A stretch of DNA of 33,681 nt from SZUA-287 sp036397975 (GCA_036397975.1 DASWHW010000016.1:1-33681); one strand, 5' to 3'; positions 1 to 9,347 are shown, counted from the stretch's first letter. Program-made: numbers and translations. Notes: generated by a model not told the origin, from the sequence alone.

Positions 1-1
1 C

Positions 2-973
2 CAGGAGCCGAGCGGTGTCATTCCCTCCTGGTTTGATCCGATAGCGCTTGTGCCAGCAGAGACATTCCTTGAAGAGAATGCGGAAACTGCCGGCGCAGCG
101 CTTTTCCTCGCTGAGTTATATTCTCGAACGGAGAAGCAGCGCTACCTCCTCGCGGCAGAGAAAGCCATGGACTACATCGTCAGATCCATCCTGCCCGAGA
201 ACAAGTGGTTTGACTTTGAAACGTTTTTCTCTTGTTCCCGGAAACCCGTCGGTTTTTTTGATTAATACACGCAGCAGCATCCTCAAAATACGCTGTCGAT
301 GTTCATGGCGGCGGAAGCATGCTACACACTCTTTCGTCTGACGAATGAGTCGCGCTACAAACAAACCGGTACCGCGATACTGGATTATCTTTGCCTCTAT
401 CAACAAGTGTGGAGCCCGCAATGGCTCTCGCGTGAGTTGTTCGGCGGCTTTGGTGTGCAGAATACTGATGGTGAATGGAGTGACTCTCGTCAGGGGTACT
501 TCGCAATAACACTAATGCACTATTACGAAATCACAAAACAGCGCGAATATTTCGAGCGCAGCGTTGCCTCCTTACGGGCAATGTTCTCTTTGTTTGAATC
601 AGATGATTCACCGAGAACAGCGGAGAATTATGCGCATGGTGCCTTCGATCAACTTGCGGGAGTTACGGGTATCCACTGGGGAACGGGAAGTTCGGTTGTC
701 TCGATTCACATTATTCGCCAAAGGTATGGCGACGCGTTCATCAATGTGCAGCAAGGATGGGGGGTCGGCATTGATGGCTGTAGGTTTAGTGATGTCAGTG
801 TCAAAGGGAATGGCATCCGGTTCACGCTGCACGATGTCGTTTCTTCTCCTCGTAAGGCCCTCTTGAAATTCGGTGATCTTCTGTCGGATTCCTACAGGAT
901 TACAATGAACGGAACCTTGCTCGGTGAATTCTCACACAAGCAGCTTGAAGAAGGCATTGAGGTCCAGCTTTGA
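2..973 (+). pseudogene. 3' part of an (alpha/alpha)-barrel carbohydrate-active-like protein, interrupted by an in-frame TAA
   Basis: The reading frame enters from the left edge and continues to a TGA at 971-973, but a TAA at 263-265 interrupts it. Both sides look like one protein in the same frame. The upstream part has helical repeats (AGAALFLAELY, YLLAAEKAMDYIV) and ends KPVGFFD. The downstream part resumes at once with YTQQHPQNTLSMFMAAEACY and runs about 236 residues to the end. The helix-hairpin pattern rich in aromatic residues is typical of six-hairpin glycosidases and related lyases, but I cannot name the family. The C-terminus (after about residue 250) looks like a small beta domain. 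It overlaps the TTG start of the next gene. The break could be a real nonsense mutation, readthrough, or a sequence error. An internal ATG at 299 could make only a C-terminal fragment. Confidence 0.7.
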
Positions 974-1998
974 ATCAAAGCCTTGCATACCACATTTTTT
1001 GTTTATGCTTGATTGCGATACTGGCCTTCGCCGTGTGTGTTGAGACAATCAACGCGCAGCAAGCACAAAAGGAATCTGGACGGATGTTCGCGGCAGTGTT
1101 GCTCATTCGCGGCACTGCCGTTGGCGGCAATATTGGCGCGTACGGCGTGTACGTGCGAAACGCGGGGGATACGAACTGGGCGAAGATCACGAGATCAAAC
1201 GTAATCTCATTTGGCCTCGGGCTCTTCGAAAAAGGCGCAACGCGAAGGCATTATCTCGCGGCCGGTAATGGATTGCATCGCTCAACCGACGGAGGTCGAA
1301 CGTGGCGGATCCTAACCTCCTGGACCACTGAAGAAATCCTTTGTGTGGTTCCGGATCCCGTTGATTCTGCGATGATTTATCTGGCGACGCCGTTCGGCGT
1401 ATTCAAGACGACGGATGACGGAACCACGTGGGCTCGAAAGGTGACTGGATTCAAAAAGTGGTTTATCCAACGAATCATTATGGATAGACGTGATCGTCGC
1501 ACGCTCTATGCCGCCTCTGAGGATGACATTTATAAGACGACCAACGCCGGTGAGCACTGGTCTCCCCTGCACGTCGGGGCTGCCGAACCGCTTGCGCTTC
1601 TCCAACATCCGACGAAGACAAATCTGCTTCTGGCCGGGTTCGAGGATAACGGTATTCGTTACTCTCTCGATCATGGAACGACCTGGTCTGCAGCAAAGGG
1701 GTTGAGTGGCTCAACCATATACACAATTTCTGCATCGGCGGATGGAACGGACATCTACGCGGCGGGATGGAAGACAGGTTTGTGGCGGAGTGAAGACGGA
1801 GGGTTGGTTTGGAATCATGTTTGGTCAAATCCCGCGTTCGATGCAATCTATTCCATCTTTGTCGATCCAACGGATGCGATGCACGTTTTTGTCGGTTCGG
1901 TCGGTGGTGGAGTCTATGAATCGCACGACAGGGGAACGACGTGGCGAAGTGCAGGCTTGGTTGGCGGACAAGTAAAACAAATTGAACTCTATCCATAA
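970..1998 (+). CDS. Secreted seven-Asp-box beta-propeller protein (BNR/sortilin-like), copy 1
   Basis: This is a 342-residue protein with an N-terminal hydrophobic signal segment (about residues 5-29, ending INAQ). The rest is built of repeats containing Asp-boxes, (S/T)xDxGxTW-like, near residues 105, 147, 190, 232, 274 and 318. A degenerate one lies near 63 (RNAGDTNW). The spacing is a regular 42-44 residues, which predicts a seven-bladed propeller. Such propellers occur in sialidases, GH74 enzymes, sortilin-like proteins and many non-catalytic secreted proteins. I see no catalytic signature, so a binding role is as likely as an enzymatic one. The TTG start overlaps the stop of the upstream gene, with GAGG at about 958-961 as ribosome site. 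The next gene is a clear paralogue. Confidence 0.85.
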   Translation: MNQSLAYHIFCLCLIAILAFAVCVETINAQQAQKESGRMFAAVLLIRGTAVGGNIGAYGVYVRNAGDTNWAKITRSNVISFGLGLFEKGATRRHYLAAGNGLHRSTDGGRTWRILTSWTTEEILCVVPDPVDSAMIYLATPFGVFKTTDDGTTWARKVTGFKKWFIQRIIMDRRDRRTLYAASEDDIYKTTNAGEHWSPLHVGAAEPLALLQHPTKTNLLLAGFEDNGIRYSLDHGTTWSAAKGLSGSTIYTISASADGTDIYAAGWKTGLWRSEDGGLVWNHVWSNPAFDAIYSIFVDPTDAMHVFVGSVGGGVYESHDRGTTWRSAGLVGGQVKQIELYP

Positions 1999-2002
1999 GG
2001 TG
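1997..2002 (+). promoter_or_regulatory. Ribosome binding site AAGGTG overlapping a stop codon
   Basis: AAGGTG begins inside the TAA that ends the first propeller gene and lies 8 bases before the ATG at 2011. It fixes that start and ties translation of the two tandem paralogues together. Confidence 0.6.
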
Positions 2003-2010
2003 ATAAGAAA

Positions 2011-3021
2011 ATGGTGCAATCTCTCCGTTTTGCTGTATTTGCGATCTCCTTCATATTTCTTTTACACACTGAGTTGTTCGCACAATCGACGGTGTATGCT
2101 TCTGTTGTCTCCACCAAGCTCTTTGTCGTGGGCGCGGCAAACGCGAATACCGGGTTGTATTACCAGCGTCCCGGGGTTGATACTGCCTGGACGCATTCGG
2201 GCGCAAATAGAATTCGGGCATTCGGCGTGGCCACTGAATTGTCCGCCAAAGGGAAAATCATGTATATCTCTTCGGGCAACGGTCTGCACAAAACGACCGA
2301 TGGAGGAAAGATATGGCGTATTACCACAGGTTGGGAAATCACGGAAGTCCTGGGGGTTACGCCCGACCAGCGGAATGGAGACGTCGTGTATATCGCAACA
2401 GCGTATGGGATATATAAGACGACTGACGGCTGCGTAACATGGAAAGAAATGAACAACGGCCTTCCCACTCTCTCGTTCACATCATGCGTGATTATTGACT
2501 TTAGCGATCCCAATAAACTCTTCTGTGCTACCGAGGATGGCATTTACGTGAGCAACAATGGGGCGCGAACCTGGAAGCGAACAGGCTTGCATGTCGCGAA
2601 TGCACGCGTGATCGTGCAGCATCCCACTGATCCGGCCACGTTGTTCGCGGGAATGGAAAACGATGGCATCTACGTCACTCGCAACGGTGGTGCATGGTGG
2701 ACGAAGTGCGAAGCAGGAATCGACCATACAACCTTCTACGCAATCGCATTCGATCCCACTCACCCCGACACAATGTATGCGGGTGGATACGTCAGTGGTG
2801 TATATAGATCCATTGATGGAGGGATTAGTTGGAAACGACAAGGTAGCGGTATCGAATACCAAAACATTCATTCGATTGCGGTCGATCCGACTGACGGCAA
2901 CCGTGTGTTCGCAGGAACGATTTTTAGCGGGATATACCGAAGCGACGATGCGGGTGAACATTGGGAAAATGCAGGCTTGCCGGGTGCGCAGGTCTATAGA
3001 GTTATCATCCAACCATATTGA
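2011..3021 (+). CDS. Secreted seven-Asp-box beta-propeller protein (BNR/sortilin-like), copy 2
   Basis: This 336-residue protein has a signal peptide (hydrophobic residues about 7-22, ending ELFAQ). It has the same architecture as the preceding gene: Asp-boxes near residues 95, 137, 181, 223, 267 and 311, plus a weak one near 53 (RPGVDTAW). Shared stretches such as SSGNGLHKTTDGG versus AAGNGLHRSTDGG and the same C-terminal pattern show a tandem duplication that has since diverged. The role is unknown. Carbohydrate or cell-surface binding outside the membrane is plausible because lyase-like genes follow. It could also be a degenerate glycosidase. Confidence 0.87.
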   Translation: MVQSLRFAVFAISFIFLLHTELFAQSTVYASVVSTKLFVVGAANANTGLYYQRPGVDTAWTHSGANRIRAFGVATELSAKGKIMYISSGNGLHKTTDGGKIWRITTGWEITEVLGVTPDQRNGDVVYIATAYGIYKTTDGCVTWKEMNNGLPTLSFTSCVIIDFSDPNKLFCATEDGIYVSNNGARTWKRTGLHVANARVIVQHPTDPATLFAGMENDGIYVTRNGGAWWTKCEAGIDHTTFYAIAFDPTHPDTMYAGGYVSGVYRSIDGGISWKRQGSGIEYQNIHSIAVDPTDGNRVFAGTIFSGIYRSDDAGEHWENAGLPGAQVYRVIIQPY

Positions 3022-3036
3022 CCGAGGAACACATCG

Positions 3037-4818
3037 ATGAAAATGTTAAACGTTGTTCTGATACATTTCTTGTTCATGTGGAATATATCTATTGCACAAC
3101 AAGTGAGCAGAGAGGATTATCTCAAGGCATACGCCGTCCGCGCTGCCTATGTGACCGCGGTGTTTGATACTGCATCAAATGCGAGTTTCAATACCATTGC
3201 AACGCGATACGCTCATAACAGCGACACCAGACGTGCCGACAGCATGCTTCTCGAAGTGCTCAAAGATCCAAAGGGGGACATGTTCTGGATGTTTCCGTGC
3301 ATGAACGCGTACCTTCAGGGAAAAGACAAGATGTCTGTTGCAGCGAAGTCCGCCGTGCGCAATGCATGGAAGACGTATGCGCCATACCGGGGAGACACCG
3401 AGAACCACTGGGCAATGTACTATGCCTCGTTGTTTATCGCTGCCGAACAATGGCCCGGCCTGCCGGGTTCCGAATGGTACAATGGGCGATCATCGGATGA
3501 GAATCGAATCGAAGCGAAGGAATACATTATTCACTGGATCAAAGTGACAACGACACTCGGGCAGGGTGAATTTGATTCACCCGATTACTTTCCCGAATAC
3601 ATGAATGCCATGCTCCTCCTTGCGGAGTTCGCACAAGATCCACAAATGAAGCAGCGCGGCCTCATGATGCTGGATTTTATCCTTGCGGACTTTGCCGCTG
3701 AACATCTCGAGGGACAATACCTCGGCGGCTATAGCCGCATTTACGAACCAGCCGTGTACAAACCACTGAATTCGGTCGCGTCAACGTTTGCATATCTCTA
3801 TTTTGGAACCGGTCAAGCAAGCCAAACAGGATGGCTAACATATGCAGCGCTGAGCTCGTACCGTCTCCCTCAGATCATCTACGACATCGCCACAGATCGT
3901 AGCAGGCCGTTCGTTGAGAAGGAACGGAAGAGAGTCCGCAACGTTATTCGATTCGGTGATGAGAAAAATCCACCGGTGTACAAGTACACGTACGTTACAA
4001 AGGATTACGGCATCGGATCGCTGCAGGGAGGGATTCTTCAGCCAATACAACAGCACACATGGGGAGTCCGATACACGTACGGGTATCCGTTCACGACAAT
4101 ATTTGGACTGCATCCCTACTATTCATCACTTGAACTTGGGATGTTCTTTCCTGAGGAACTGAAACCACTGATTGCCGATGTTGTTGCATCGAAAGGAACC
4201 TACAACAATCCGGACAAGTGGACGGGCTCATCGCCATACGAACGTACCTTCCAGCACCTGAATACGTTAGCCGTTTTGTATGACATTGCCCCGGGGACAT
4301 CGACCGAGCATATCGATGGTTTTTTCCCGGCAAACCTTGAACAACGGCTTGTTGATCCGTCGGGATGGATTATCTGCAAGGCGGGAGACACATACGTGGG
4401 ATGGTATCCATTGCAGGAATATGAATGGATCGCAGGGAAATCCTCAGATCAAAAAGAGGAGAATGATTTTTGGCGATTGCGCAGCCACAAGTTGCAGAAT
4501 GGTTATGTGATTGAAGTACGATCCAAATCTGAAGTGGGGTCGTTCGAAACATTTGCTGCAAAACTGCGATCGCATATTCCGAAAGGAATATTGAAACCCG
4601 GGGCGGTTTCTGTTCGGTACACAACATTGGCCAACGAGAAGATGTCCTTTGCGTTTCCCGACGTTCGTAAGCTCAACGGGAAAACCATTGACCTTTCAAA
4701 GACAAAGCTGTTCGACAGCCCATTCCTCCAGGCTGATGTCGGCAGCGAAATGCTGACGTTAACATACAAAGATCAAAAACGTGTGCTGGATTTCAAGAAT
4801 GTACGGATTGTTGAATAG
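3037..4818 (+). CDS. Secreted protein of unknown family, polysaccharide-lyase-like toroid plus beta-sandwich
   Basis: This is a 593-residue protein with a signal peptide (about residues 1-20, ending SIAQ). Residues about 25-420 are rich in helices with clusters of Trp, Tyr and His (ENHWAMYYASLFIA, PDYFPEYMNAMLLL, YLGGYSRIYEP), the style of (alpha/alpha) toroid domains in polysaccharide lyases and hydrolases. The last 150 residues are strand-rich with many charged and aromatic residues, like the C-terminal sandwich of such lyases. I cannot assign a named PL or GH family. It follows the tandem propellers with a 15-base gap, which suggests co-expression. Action on a polymer outside the cytoplasm is inferred from export, fold style and neighbours. 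Confidence 0.8.
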   Translation: MKMLNVVLIHFLFMWNISIAQQVSREDYLKAYAVRAAYVTAVFDTASNASFNTIATRYAHNSDTRRADSMLLEVLKDPKGDMFWMFPCMNAYLQGKDKMSVAAKSAVRNAWKTYAPYRGDTENHWAMYYASLFIAAEQWPGLPGSEWYNGRSSDENRIEAKEYIIHWIKVTTTLGQGEFDSPDYFPEYMNAMLLLAEFAQDPQMKQRGLMMLDFILADFAAEHLEGQYLGGYSRIYEPAVYKPLNSVASTFAYLYFGTGQASQTGWLTYAALSSYRLPQIIYDIATDRSRPFVEKERKRVRNVIRFGDEKNPPVYKYTYVTKDYGIGSLQGGILQPIQQHTWGVRYTYGYPFTTIFGLHPYYSSLELGMFFPEELKPLIADVVASKGTYNNPDKWTGSSPYERTFQHLNTLAVLYDIAPGTSTEHIDGFFPANLEQRLVDPSGWIICKAGDTYVGWYPLQEYEWIAGKSSDQKEENDFWRLRSHKLQNGYVIEVRSKSEVGSFETFAAKLRSHIPKGILKPGAVSVRYTTLANEKMSFAFPDVRKLNGKTIDLSKTKLFDSPFLQADVGSEMLTLTYKDQKRVLDFKNVRIVE

Positions 4819-4830
4819 TCTGGAGCGCGT

Positions 4831-5787
4831 GTGATACGCCGATCGGGATCATCACGGCGGCTGGATGCGGTCATTGCCGGACTTGCCGTTGTTGATGTAC
4901 TCGGGAGGCCAGTGCGTTTCAGTGCCCTTCCGAAGCCAGGTGGATTGCAGTTTCTGGATTCAATGACCATGAGCACGGGTGGGAACGTAGCCAATGTGGG
5001 AATTGATCTCTCAAAATTAGGTTTTCAAGTCGCAGCGATTACAAGGATTGGCAATGATGCGTTGGGAATGTTCCTACTTCATGAGTTCAAACAGCACCGA
5101 CTCGGCACACGGGGTGTTCGCGTCGATCGGACCGCGCAAACGTCGTCGACCTTTGTTGCAATCGGCAGGGATGGTGAGCGCACGTTTCTTCATACTCGCG
5201 GCTGCCTTGCCAACTTCTGCGTCTCCGACGTGCTTGAGAATCTTTCGCTGGTGAGGCGCGCGAAGATTTTCGCATTCGGTTACCTGGGGCTCCTTCCGGA
5301 GATGGAGGAAGATTTTGAGACTCTTTTTCGAACTATCAAGCGAAAAACAGGCGCGAGCATTCTCCTGGATACGGGAGGTAACCCGCGCAGGCAGCCTCAA
5401 CGTCTTGCATCTTTCATACGCTACGTTGACTACTTCATTCCAAGTTATGAAGAGGCGGTCTCATTGACAGGGCGTAAGAAACCCGAAGATATCATACGAT
5501 ACCTCTACGACAAAGGGGCGCCAAACGTTGTTGGTGTGAAGATGGGAGCGCGCGGCTGTTTCATCGCCACTTCTCAAGGGACAGAACATATTCCTGCTGT
5601 TCCGGTGAAGCGCGTAGTTGATACCACCGGCGCAGGCGATGCTTTCGTTGCGGGTTTCCTGGCAAGCATTATTCGTGGCTTCAACCCGTTCGAAGCGGCG
5701 CAGATTGGGAATACCGTCGCGGCTGAGTGCATCACTGCTGTTGGCGCATCGTCAGCCATCAAACGATTCAAGCAATACATAAATTGA
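4831..5787 (+). CDS. PfkB/ribokinase-family sugar kinase
   Basis: This 318-residue cytoplasmic kinase should phosphorylate a sugar or sugar acid with ATP. The N-terminal substrate-binding motif STGGNVANVGIDLSKLG and the C-terminal anion-hole/catalytic motif DTTGAGDAFVAGF (catalytic base Asp270) are intact. They place it in the ribokinase-like superfamily, nearest in style to fructokinases and 2-keto-3-deoxygluconate kinases. The GTG start has TGGAG at 4821-4825, five bases upstream. The stop codon overlaps the mannosidase ATG as TGATG. Together with the aldolase at 8503 it may form a kinase/aldolase pair, mirrored later by 23031-24781. The substrate cannot be read from the sequence. Confidence 0.9.
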   Translation: MIRRSGSSRRLDAVIAGLAVVDVLGRPVRFSALPKPGGLQFLDSMTMSTGGNVANVGIDLSKLGFQVAAITRIGNDALGMFLLHEFKQHRLGTRGVRVDRTAQTSSTFVAIGRDGERTFLHTRGCLANFCVSDVLENLSLVRRAKIFAFGYLGLLPEMEEDFETLFRTIKRKTGASILLDTGGNPRRQPQRLASFIRYVDYFIPSYEEAVSLTGRKKPEDIIRYLYDKGAPNVVGVKMGARGCFIATSQGTEHIPAVPVKRVVDTTGAGDAFVAGFLASIIRGFNPFEAAQIGNTVAAECITAVGASSAIKRFKQYIN

Positions 5788-8468
5788 TGAAACCGACTTA
5801 TCATATCGTTTCCCACTCCCATTGGGATCGGGAATGGTACAAGAGTTTTGAGCAATTCCGATGCATGCTTGTCGCGATGATCGATGAGCTGTTGGATCTT
5901 CTCTCTCGCGACCCGAGGTTCGTTTGCTTTACGCTCGATGGACAAATGGTGATCATCGAAGATTACCTTGCCATAAAGCCTGAGCGTGAACAGGAGATAA
6001 GACGTCTTATTGCCGATGGTCGCATTATCATCGGACCCTGGTATATTTTACCTGATGAGTTTTTGGTCAGCGCAGAGGCAACGGTGCGCAATCTTCTGGT
6101 CGGAACGAAAATGGCAACAGATTTTGGTGGAGAAATGAAGGTCGGCTATATCCCGGATTCGTTCGGTCACATCGCCATGATGCCTGCGATTCTCAAGGGA
6201 TTCGGCATTGACACAGCACTCACTTATCGCGGCTTTGGCGGCGAACCAGACCAGAAATCATCGGAGTACTTGTGGAAAGCTCCTGATGGGACGAAGAGCC
6301 TGATGGTGCACTTGCCCAAAGATGGATATAGTGGAGGATACTTTCACCAAGCGACGGACGATGAAATCGTTCAGAGGTTTCAGGTCTTGAAAGATGAGTT
6401 AGACGGAAGGGCCGCCACCTCGCAACGCCTGTTGATGAGCGGCGGTGATCATCACTGGCCTGATCCGAAGTTGCCTCAAACATTGGATTATCTCCACAAT
6501 CATTTCGAGGGGGAGTTTCTCCATAGCAGCGTCCCGCAATACGTCGAGGCGGTCAAAAAAGAAATCAACGGTTTGCCGGAAGTTGAGGGTGAACTCCGTT
6601 TTGGCTATCGCTACGCATTTGCCGTTCTTAGCGGTGTCTATTCCAGCCGAATGTACATTAAGCAGGAGAACTGGGACAAGCAAAACCTGATGCAGCGATA
6701 TGTCGAGCCATTGCACGCGTTTGCGTGGAGTGAAGGGATGAAATCGCAGGCGCACCTCATCCGTCATGCGTGGAAAACGCTCCTGAAAAATCATCCACAC
6801 GACAGTATTTGCGGTTGCAGTGTCGACTCGGTGCATCGCGAAATGATGACGCGATTCAAGGCGGTCGAAGACGTCGGGATGTCCGTTGCCGAAACATGTC
6901 TTCAGCACCTCATTCCGTATGATGACCGTGTATCGAAAGACGATCGATATTTGTTCTTTTTCAATCCTTCAGCGTTTCACCGAACGGAAGTCGCACAAGC
7001 GGAAGTGAATTTCTATTTGCAGGATATTGTCGTCGGGCTGAACCCCGATGTCAAGCTCGATGCAAAACTGCAGCCTGTTTCCGGCTTTGTAGTTGAAGAT
7101 GCTGATGGACGCGAAGTCCCGTATCAGATCCTCGGGCGCAAAGAAGAATACGATATCAAGTATTCGAACTACAATTATCCAAGTCAGACGCTCGCCGACA
7201 AGTTCACGATTCTGGTTGATGCCAAGGCAATTCCGCCACTTGGTTTTCGAGGATTTCATGTAAGGAAGGCCGAGCGCTTCCCGAAATATGCATCTCAGAT
7301 CAAGGTCGGGAAGAACTTCATCGAGAATGAATATTTACGTGTGGAGGTGAACACGAAGGGGGAGGTAAAGCTCAAGGACAAATTGAGCAAACAGATATAT
7401 ACGGGGGTGAATGTTTTTGAAGATTCCGGCGATGCCGGAGATGAATATAACTACTCGTATCCGCGTAAGGACAAGTGGATGTATTCCAACAAAGGAAAAG
7501 CGAAGGTGTCGCTGGTCGAACGCGGACCTTTGCGTGTGGCACTGCGAGTCCGCCTCACGATGCTTGTACCTGAATCAGCAACGCCTGATCGACAAACGCG
7601 CAGTAAGAAGAATGTGAAGCTTCCAATAACGTCAACGATATACCTCTCAGCATATTCACGCTATGCAGAAATAGTAACAAGTGTCGAGAATGCAGCCAAA
7701 GATCATAGACTCCGGACATTGTTTCCCACGGGAACAAAAACTGATCGCATTTTCGCGGATTCCCAGTTTTGTGTCGTGGAGCGCCAACAGAAGGAATATG
7801 ACGTTCGGAAATTCACCATTGAACATCCGGCGAAAGTCGCGCCTATGCAACGGTTCGTGACTGTGCGCGGTACGACCACGGCCCTTACAGTGATGTCGTA
7901 TGGTTTGCCGGAGTATGAACTGAAGCTTGACGGCAAAGGCACGGTTGCATTAACTCTGCTGCGTTGTGTCGGACTACTGGCGGGCGATGAACTGATTACG
8001 CGTCCCGGAGGAAAGAGCGGATGGCACAACGAAACGCCCGATGCCCAATGTTTGGGCGCGCATACGTTCCGTTATGCGGTCTTCCCACATGCTGCCGAGG
8101 AGGTAAAAAAGTGCTCGCAGATCAACGAGGCAAGTGAGTATTTTCATTTTCCCCTTCTGGCAGCGCGAAGGAAGAATCCTGACGCACCTGCAATGCGAGG
8201 TAGTATGGCAGCAATTTCTTCAACCCAGTTGGTGCTTAGTGCGTTGAAAGTTGCAGAAGACGGAAAGGGGATCATCCTCCGTGTCAACAATCCTGTGGCT
8301 TCTGAGGCCGATGGAGTGATCCATTTTGAACGAAGGGTTCGTGCCGCCTGGAAGGCGGAACTGAATGAAGAGTGCGGCGAACGACTTGTCGTTCAGGGCG
8401 AAAACGATATCTCCATGCATGTGGGTGCTTGCGGACTCGTTACGTTAAAAGTCGAGTTGGAAACGTAG
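5787..8468 (+). CDS. GH38 alpha-mannosidase (MngB-like)
   Basis: This 893-residue enzyme should hydrolyse alpha-mannosides. The N-terminus has the zinc motif HSHWDREWY (His12 and Asp14). The nucleophile region GYIPDSFGH places Asp124 as the catalytic nucleophile, and KNHPHDSICGCS (His338, Asp339) supplies a further zinc-site segment, as in E. coli mannosylglycerate hydrolase and other GH38 enzymes. The C-terminal half is the usual beta-rich GH38 region. There is no signal peptide, so it should act in the cytoplasm on imported oligosaccharide or on a phosphorylated or acyl mannoside. I place the start at the ATG overlapping the kinase stop, because an upstream in-frame ATG adds only 20 residues with no family resemblance. 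Coupled translation with the kinase is likely. Confidence 0.93.
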   Translation: MKPTYHIVSHSHWDREWYKSFEQFRCMLVAMIDELLDLLSRDPRFVCFTLDGQMVIIEDYLAIKPEREQEIRRLIADGRIIIGPWYILPDEFLVSAEATVRNLLVGTKMATDFGGEMKVGYIPDSFGHIAMMPAILKGFGIDTALTYRGFGGEPDQKSSEYLWKAPDGTKSLMVHLPKDGYSGGYFHQATDDEIVQRFQVLKDELDGRAATSQRLLMSGGDHHWPDPKLPQTLDYLHNHFEGEFLHSSVPQYVEAVKKEINGLPEVEGELRFGYRYAFAVLSGVYSSRMYIKQENWDKQNLMQRYVEPLHAFAWSEGMKSQAHLIRHAWKTLLKNHPHDSICGCSVDSVHREMMTRFKAVEDVGMSVAETCLQHLIPYDDRVSKDDRYLFFFNPSAFHRTEVAQAEVNFYLQDIVVGLNPDVKLDAKLQPVSGFVVEDADGREVPYQILGRKEEYDIKYSNYNYPSQTLADKFTILVDAKAIPPLGFRGFHVRKAERFPKYASQIKVGKNFIENEYLRVEVNTKGEVKLKDKLSKQIYTGVNVFEDSGDAGDEYNYSYPRKDKWMYSNKGKAKVSLVERGPLRVALRVRLTMLVPESATPDRQTRSKKNVKLPITSTIYLSAYSRYAEIVTSVENAAKDHRLRTLFPTGTKTDRIFADSQFCVVERQQKEYDVRKFTIEHPAKVAPMQRFVTVRGTTTALTVMSYGLPEYELKLDGKGTVALTLLRCVGLLAGDELITRPGGKSGWHNETPDAQCLGAHTFRYAVFPHAAEEVKKCSQINEASEYFHFPLLAARRKNPDAPAMRGSMAAISSTQLVLSALKVAEDGKGIILRVNNPVASEADGVIHFERRVRAAWKAELNEECGERLVVQGENDISMHVGACGLVTLKVELET

Positions 8469-8502
8469 GAACACTTAAGAATCATTCTCGAATCGGACTA
8501 CC

Positions 8503-9345
8503 ATGTCAACATTTGCGGGTACACAGCTTCGACAGAGCAGGATACTCAATCCTGAAACAGGAAAAGGGATAGTGGTCGCAATCGACCATGGATTGTTCAT
8601 TGGGCCGTTGCCGGGAGTTGAAACTCCCAGACGCACGATCGACAAACTTCTTCCGGGTATGCCGGATGCAATTCAGATGACACCCGGCACGACTCGGGCA
8701 ACCCTTGACAAATTCCATGGCAAGAACAAGCCCGGAGTCGTTGTGCGTCTTGACGCGACGAATATTTGGAGGAAAAAGCCCGCGCCGAAAGAGGGTTACT
8801 ACACTCCGGTTGCCTCTGTCAAGGATGCAATCCAGCTTGGCGCGGATGCGGTTGTGACATTCCTATTTGCTGGGTACGATACTGATGCACAAGAGGCAGA
8901 GAATCTCCAGGCCTTGCAACGCATCGGTGCGGATACCCGCGAATTCGGGATTCCGTTTATCGTTGAGCCGCTGGCGATTGAGAAAGGAGCTAATGTCGTA
9001 CGCGATTTTGAAATCATGAAACTCATTGTTCGGATGGCATCAGAAATGGGCGCCGACCTTATCAAGGCGGATTTTCCGGAAAGCAGAAAGCAGTTCGAAG
9101 AATTGGTGAGTGTTGCATCGGTGCCCATTCTGGTTCGAGGCGGGCCGAAAATGGACTCAGACAAAGACATGCTGCAGATGGTGAGAGATGCTATCGATGG
9201 CGGTGCTGCCGGTATCGTGTTCGGACGAAATGTCTGGCAGCACGGCAACCCGGCGAGAATTCTCAAAGCACTGGCCGAGATAATTCATCGCAATGGAACT
9301 GTCAAGAAAGCGCTGACAATCCTATCGGCGTCAACGAAAGGATGA
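8503..9345 (+). CDS. Class I aldolase of the DhnA/LsrF/archaeal-type FBP aldolase family, copy 1
   Basis: This is a 280-residue TIM-barrel aldolase. Features are AIDHG near residue 26, the Schiff-base lysine in DLIKADFPE (Lys188), and the phosphate-binding loops VRGGPK (about 211-216) and FGRNVWQ (about 240-246). Family members cleave fructose-1,6-bisphosphate, related ketose phosphates or autoinducer-2 derivatives, forming an imine with the lysine. In this locus it probably cleaves a phosphorylated ketose or deoxy-sugar made by one of the kinases. The ribosome site before the ATG is weak. It has a paralogue at 23031. Its stop overlaps the first possible start of the next gene. Confidence 0.88.
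   Translation: MSTFAGTQLRQSRILNPETGKGIVVAIDHGLFIGPLPGVETPRRTIDKLLPGMPDAIQMTPGTTRATLDKFHGKNKPGVVVRLDATNIWRKKPAPKEGYYTPVASVKDAIQLGADAVVTFLFAGYDTDAQEAENLQALQRIGADTREFGIPFIVEPLAIEKGANVVRDFEIMKLIVRMASEMGADLIKADFPESRKQFEELVSVASVPILVRGGPKMDSDKDMLQMVRDAIDGGAAGIVFGRNVWQHGNPARILKALAEIIHRNGTVKKALTILSASTKG
9337..9341 (+). promoter_or_regulatory. Ribosome binding site AAAGG deciding the start of the Gfo/Idh/MocA gene
   Basis: AAAGG directly abuts the ATG at 9342, which is too close for initiation there. It lies six bases before the in-frame ATG at 9348, so the latter is the better start. Confidence 0.55.
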
Positions 9346-9347
9346 AA

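Noticed and set aside
253..259. Run of seven T as the cause of the broken first gene
   Set aside because: The frame is the same before and after the TAA, so a single indel in this run cannot explain the stop.
1478..1996. 172-codon open frame on the minus strand
   Set aside because: It lies fully inside the propeller gene, has low-complexity Arg/His/Ser-rich translation and no domain; a shadow of the real gene.
2482..3012. 176-codon open frame on the minus strand
   Set aside because: It is antisense to the second propeller gene, whose Asp-box repeats are unmistakable; no sign of a protein family.
5727..5786. Upstream ATG extending the alpha-mannosidase by 20 residues
   Set aside because: The extra segment lies within the kinase gene and precedes the normal GH38 N-terminus; the TGATG overlap gives a better start.
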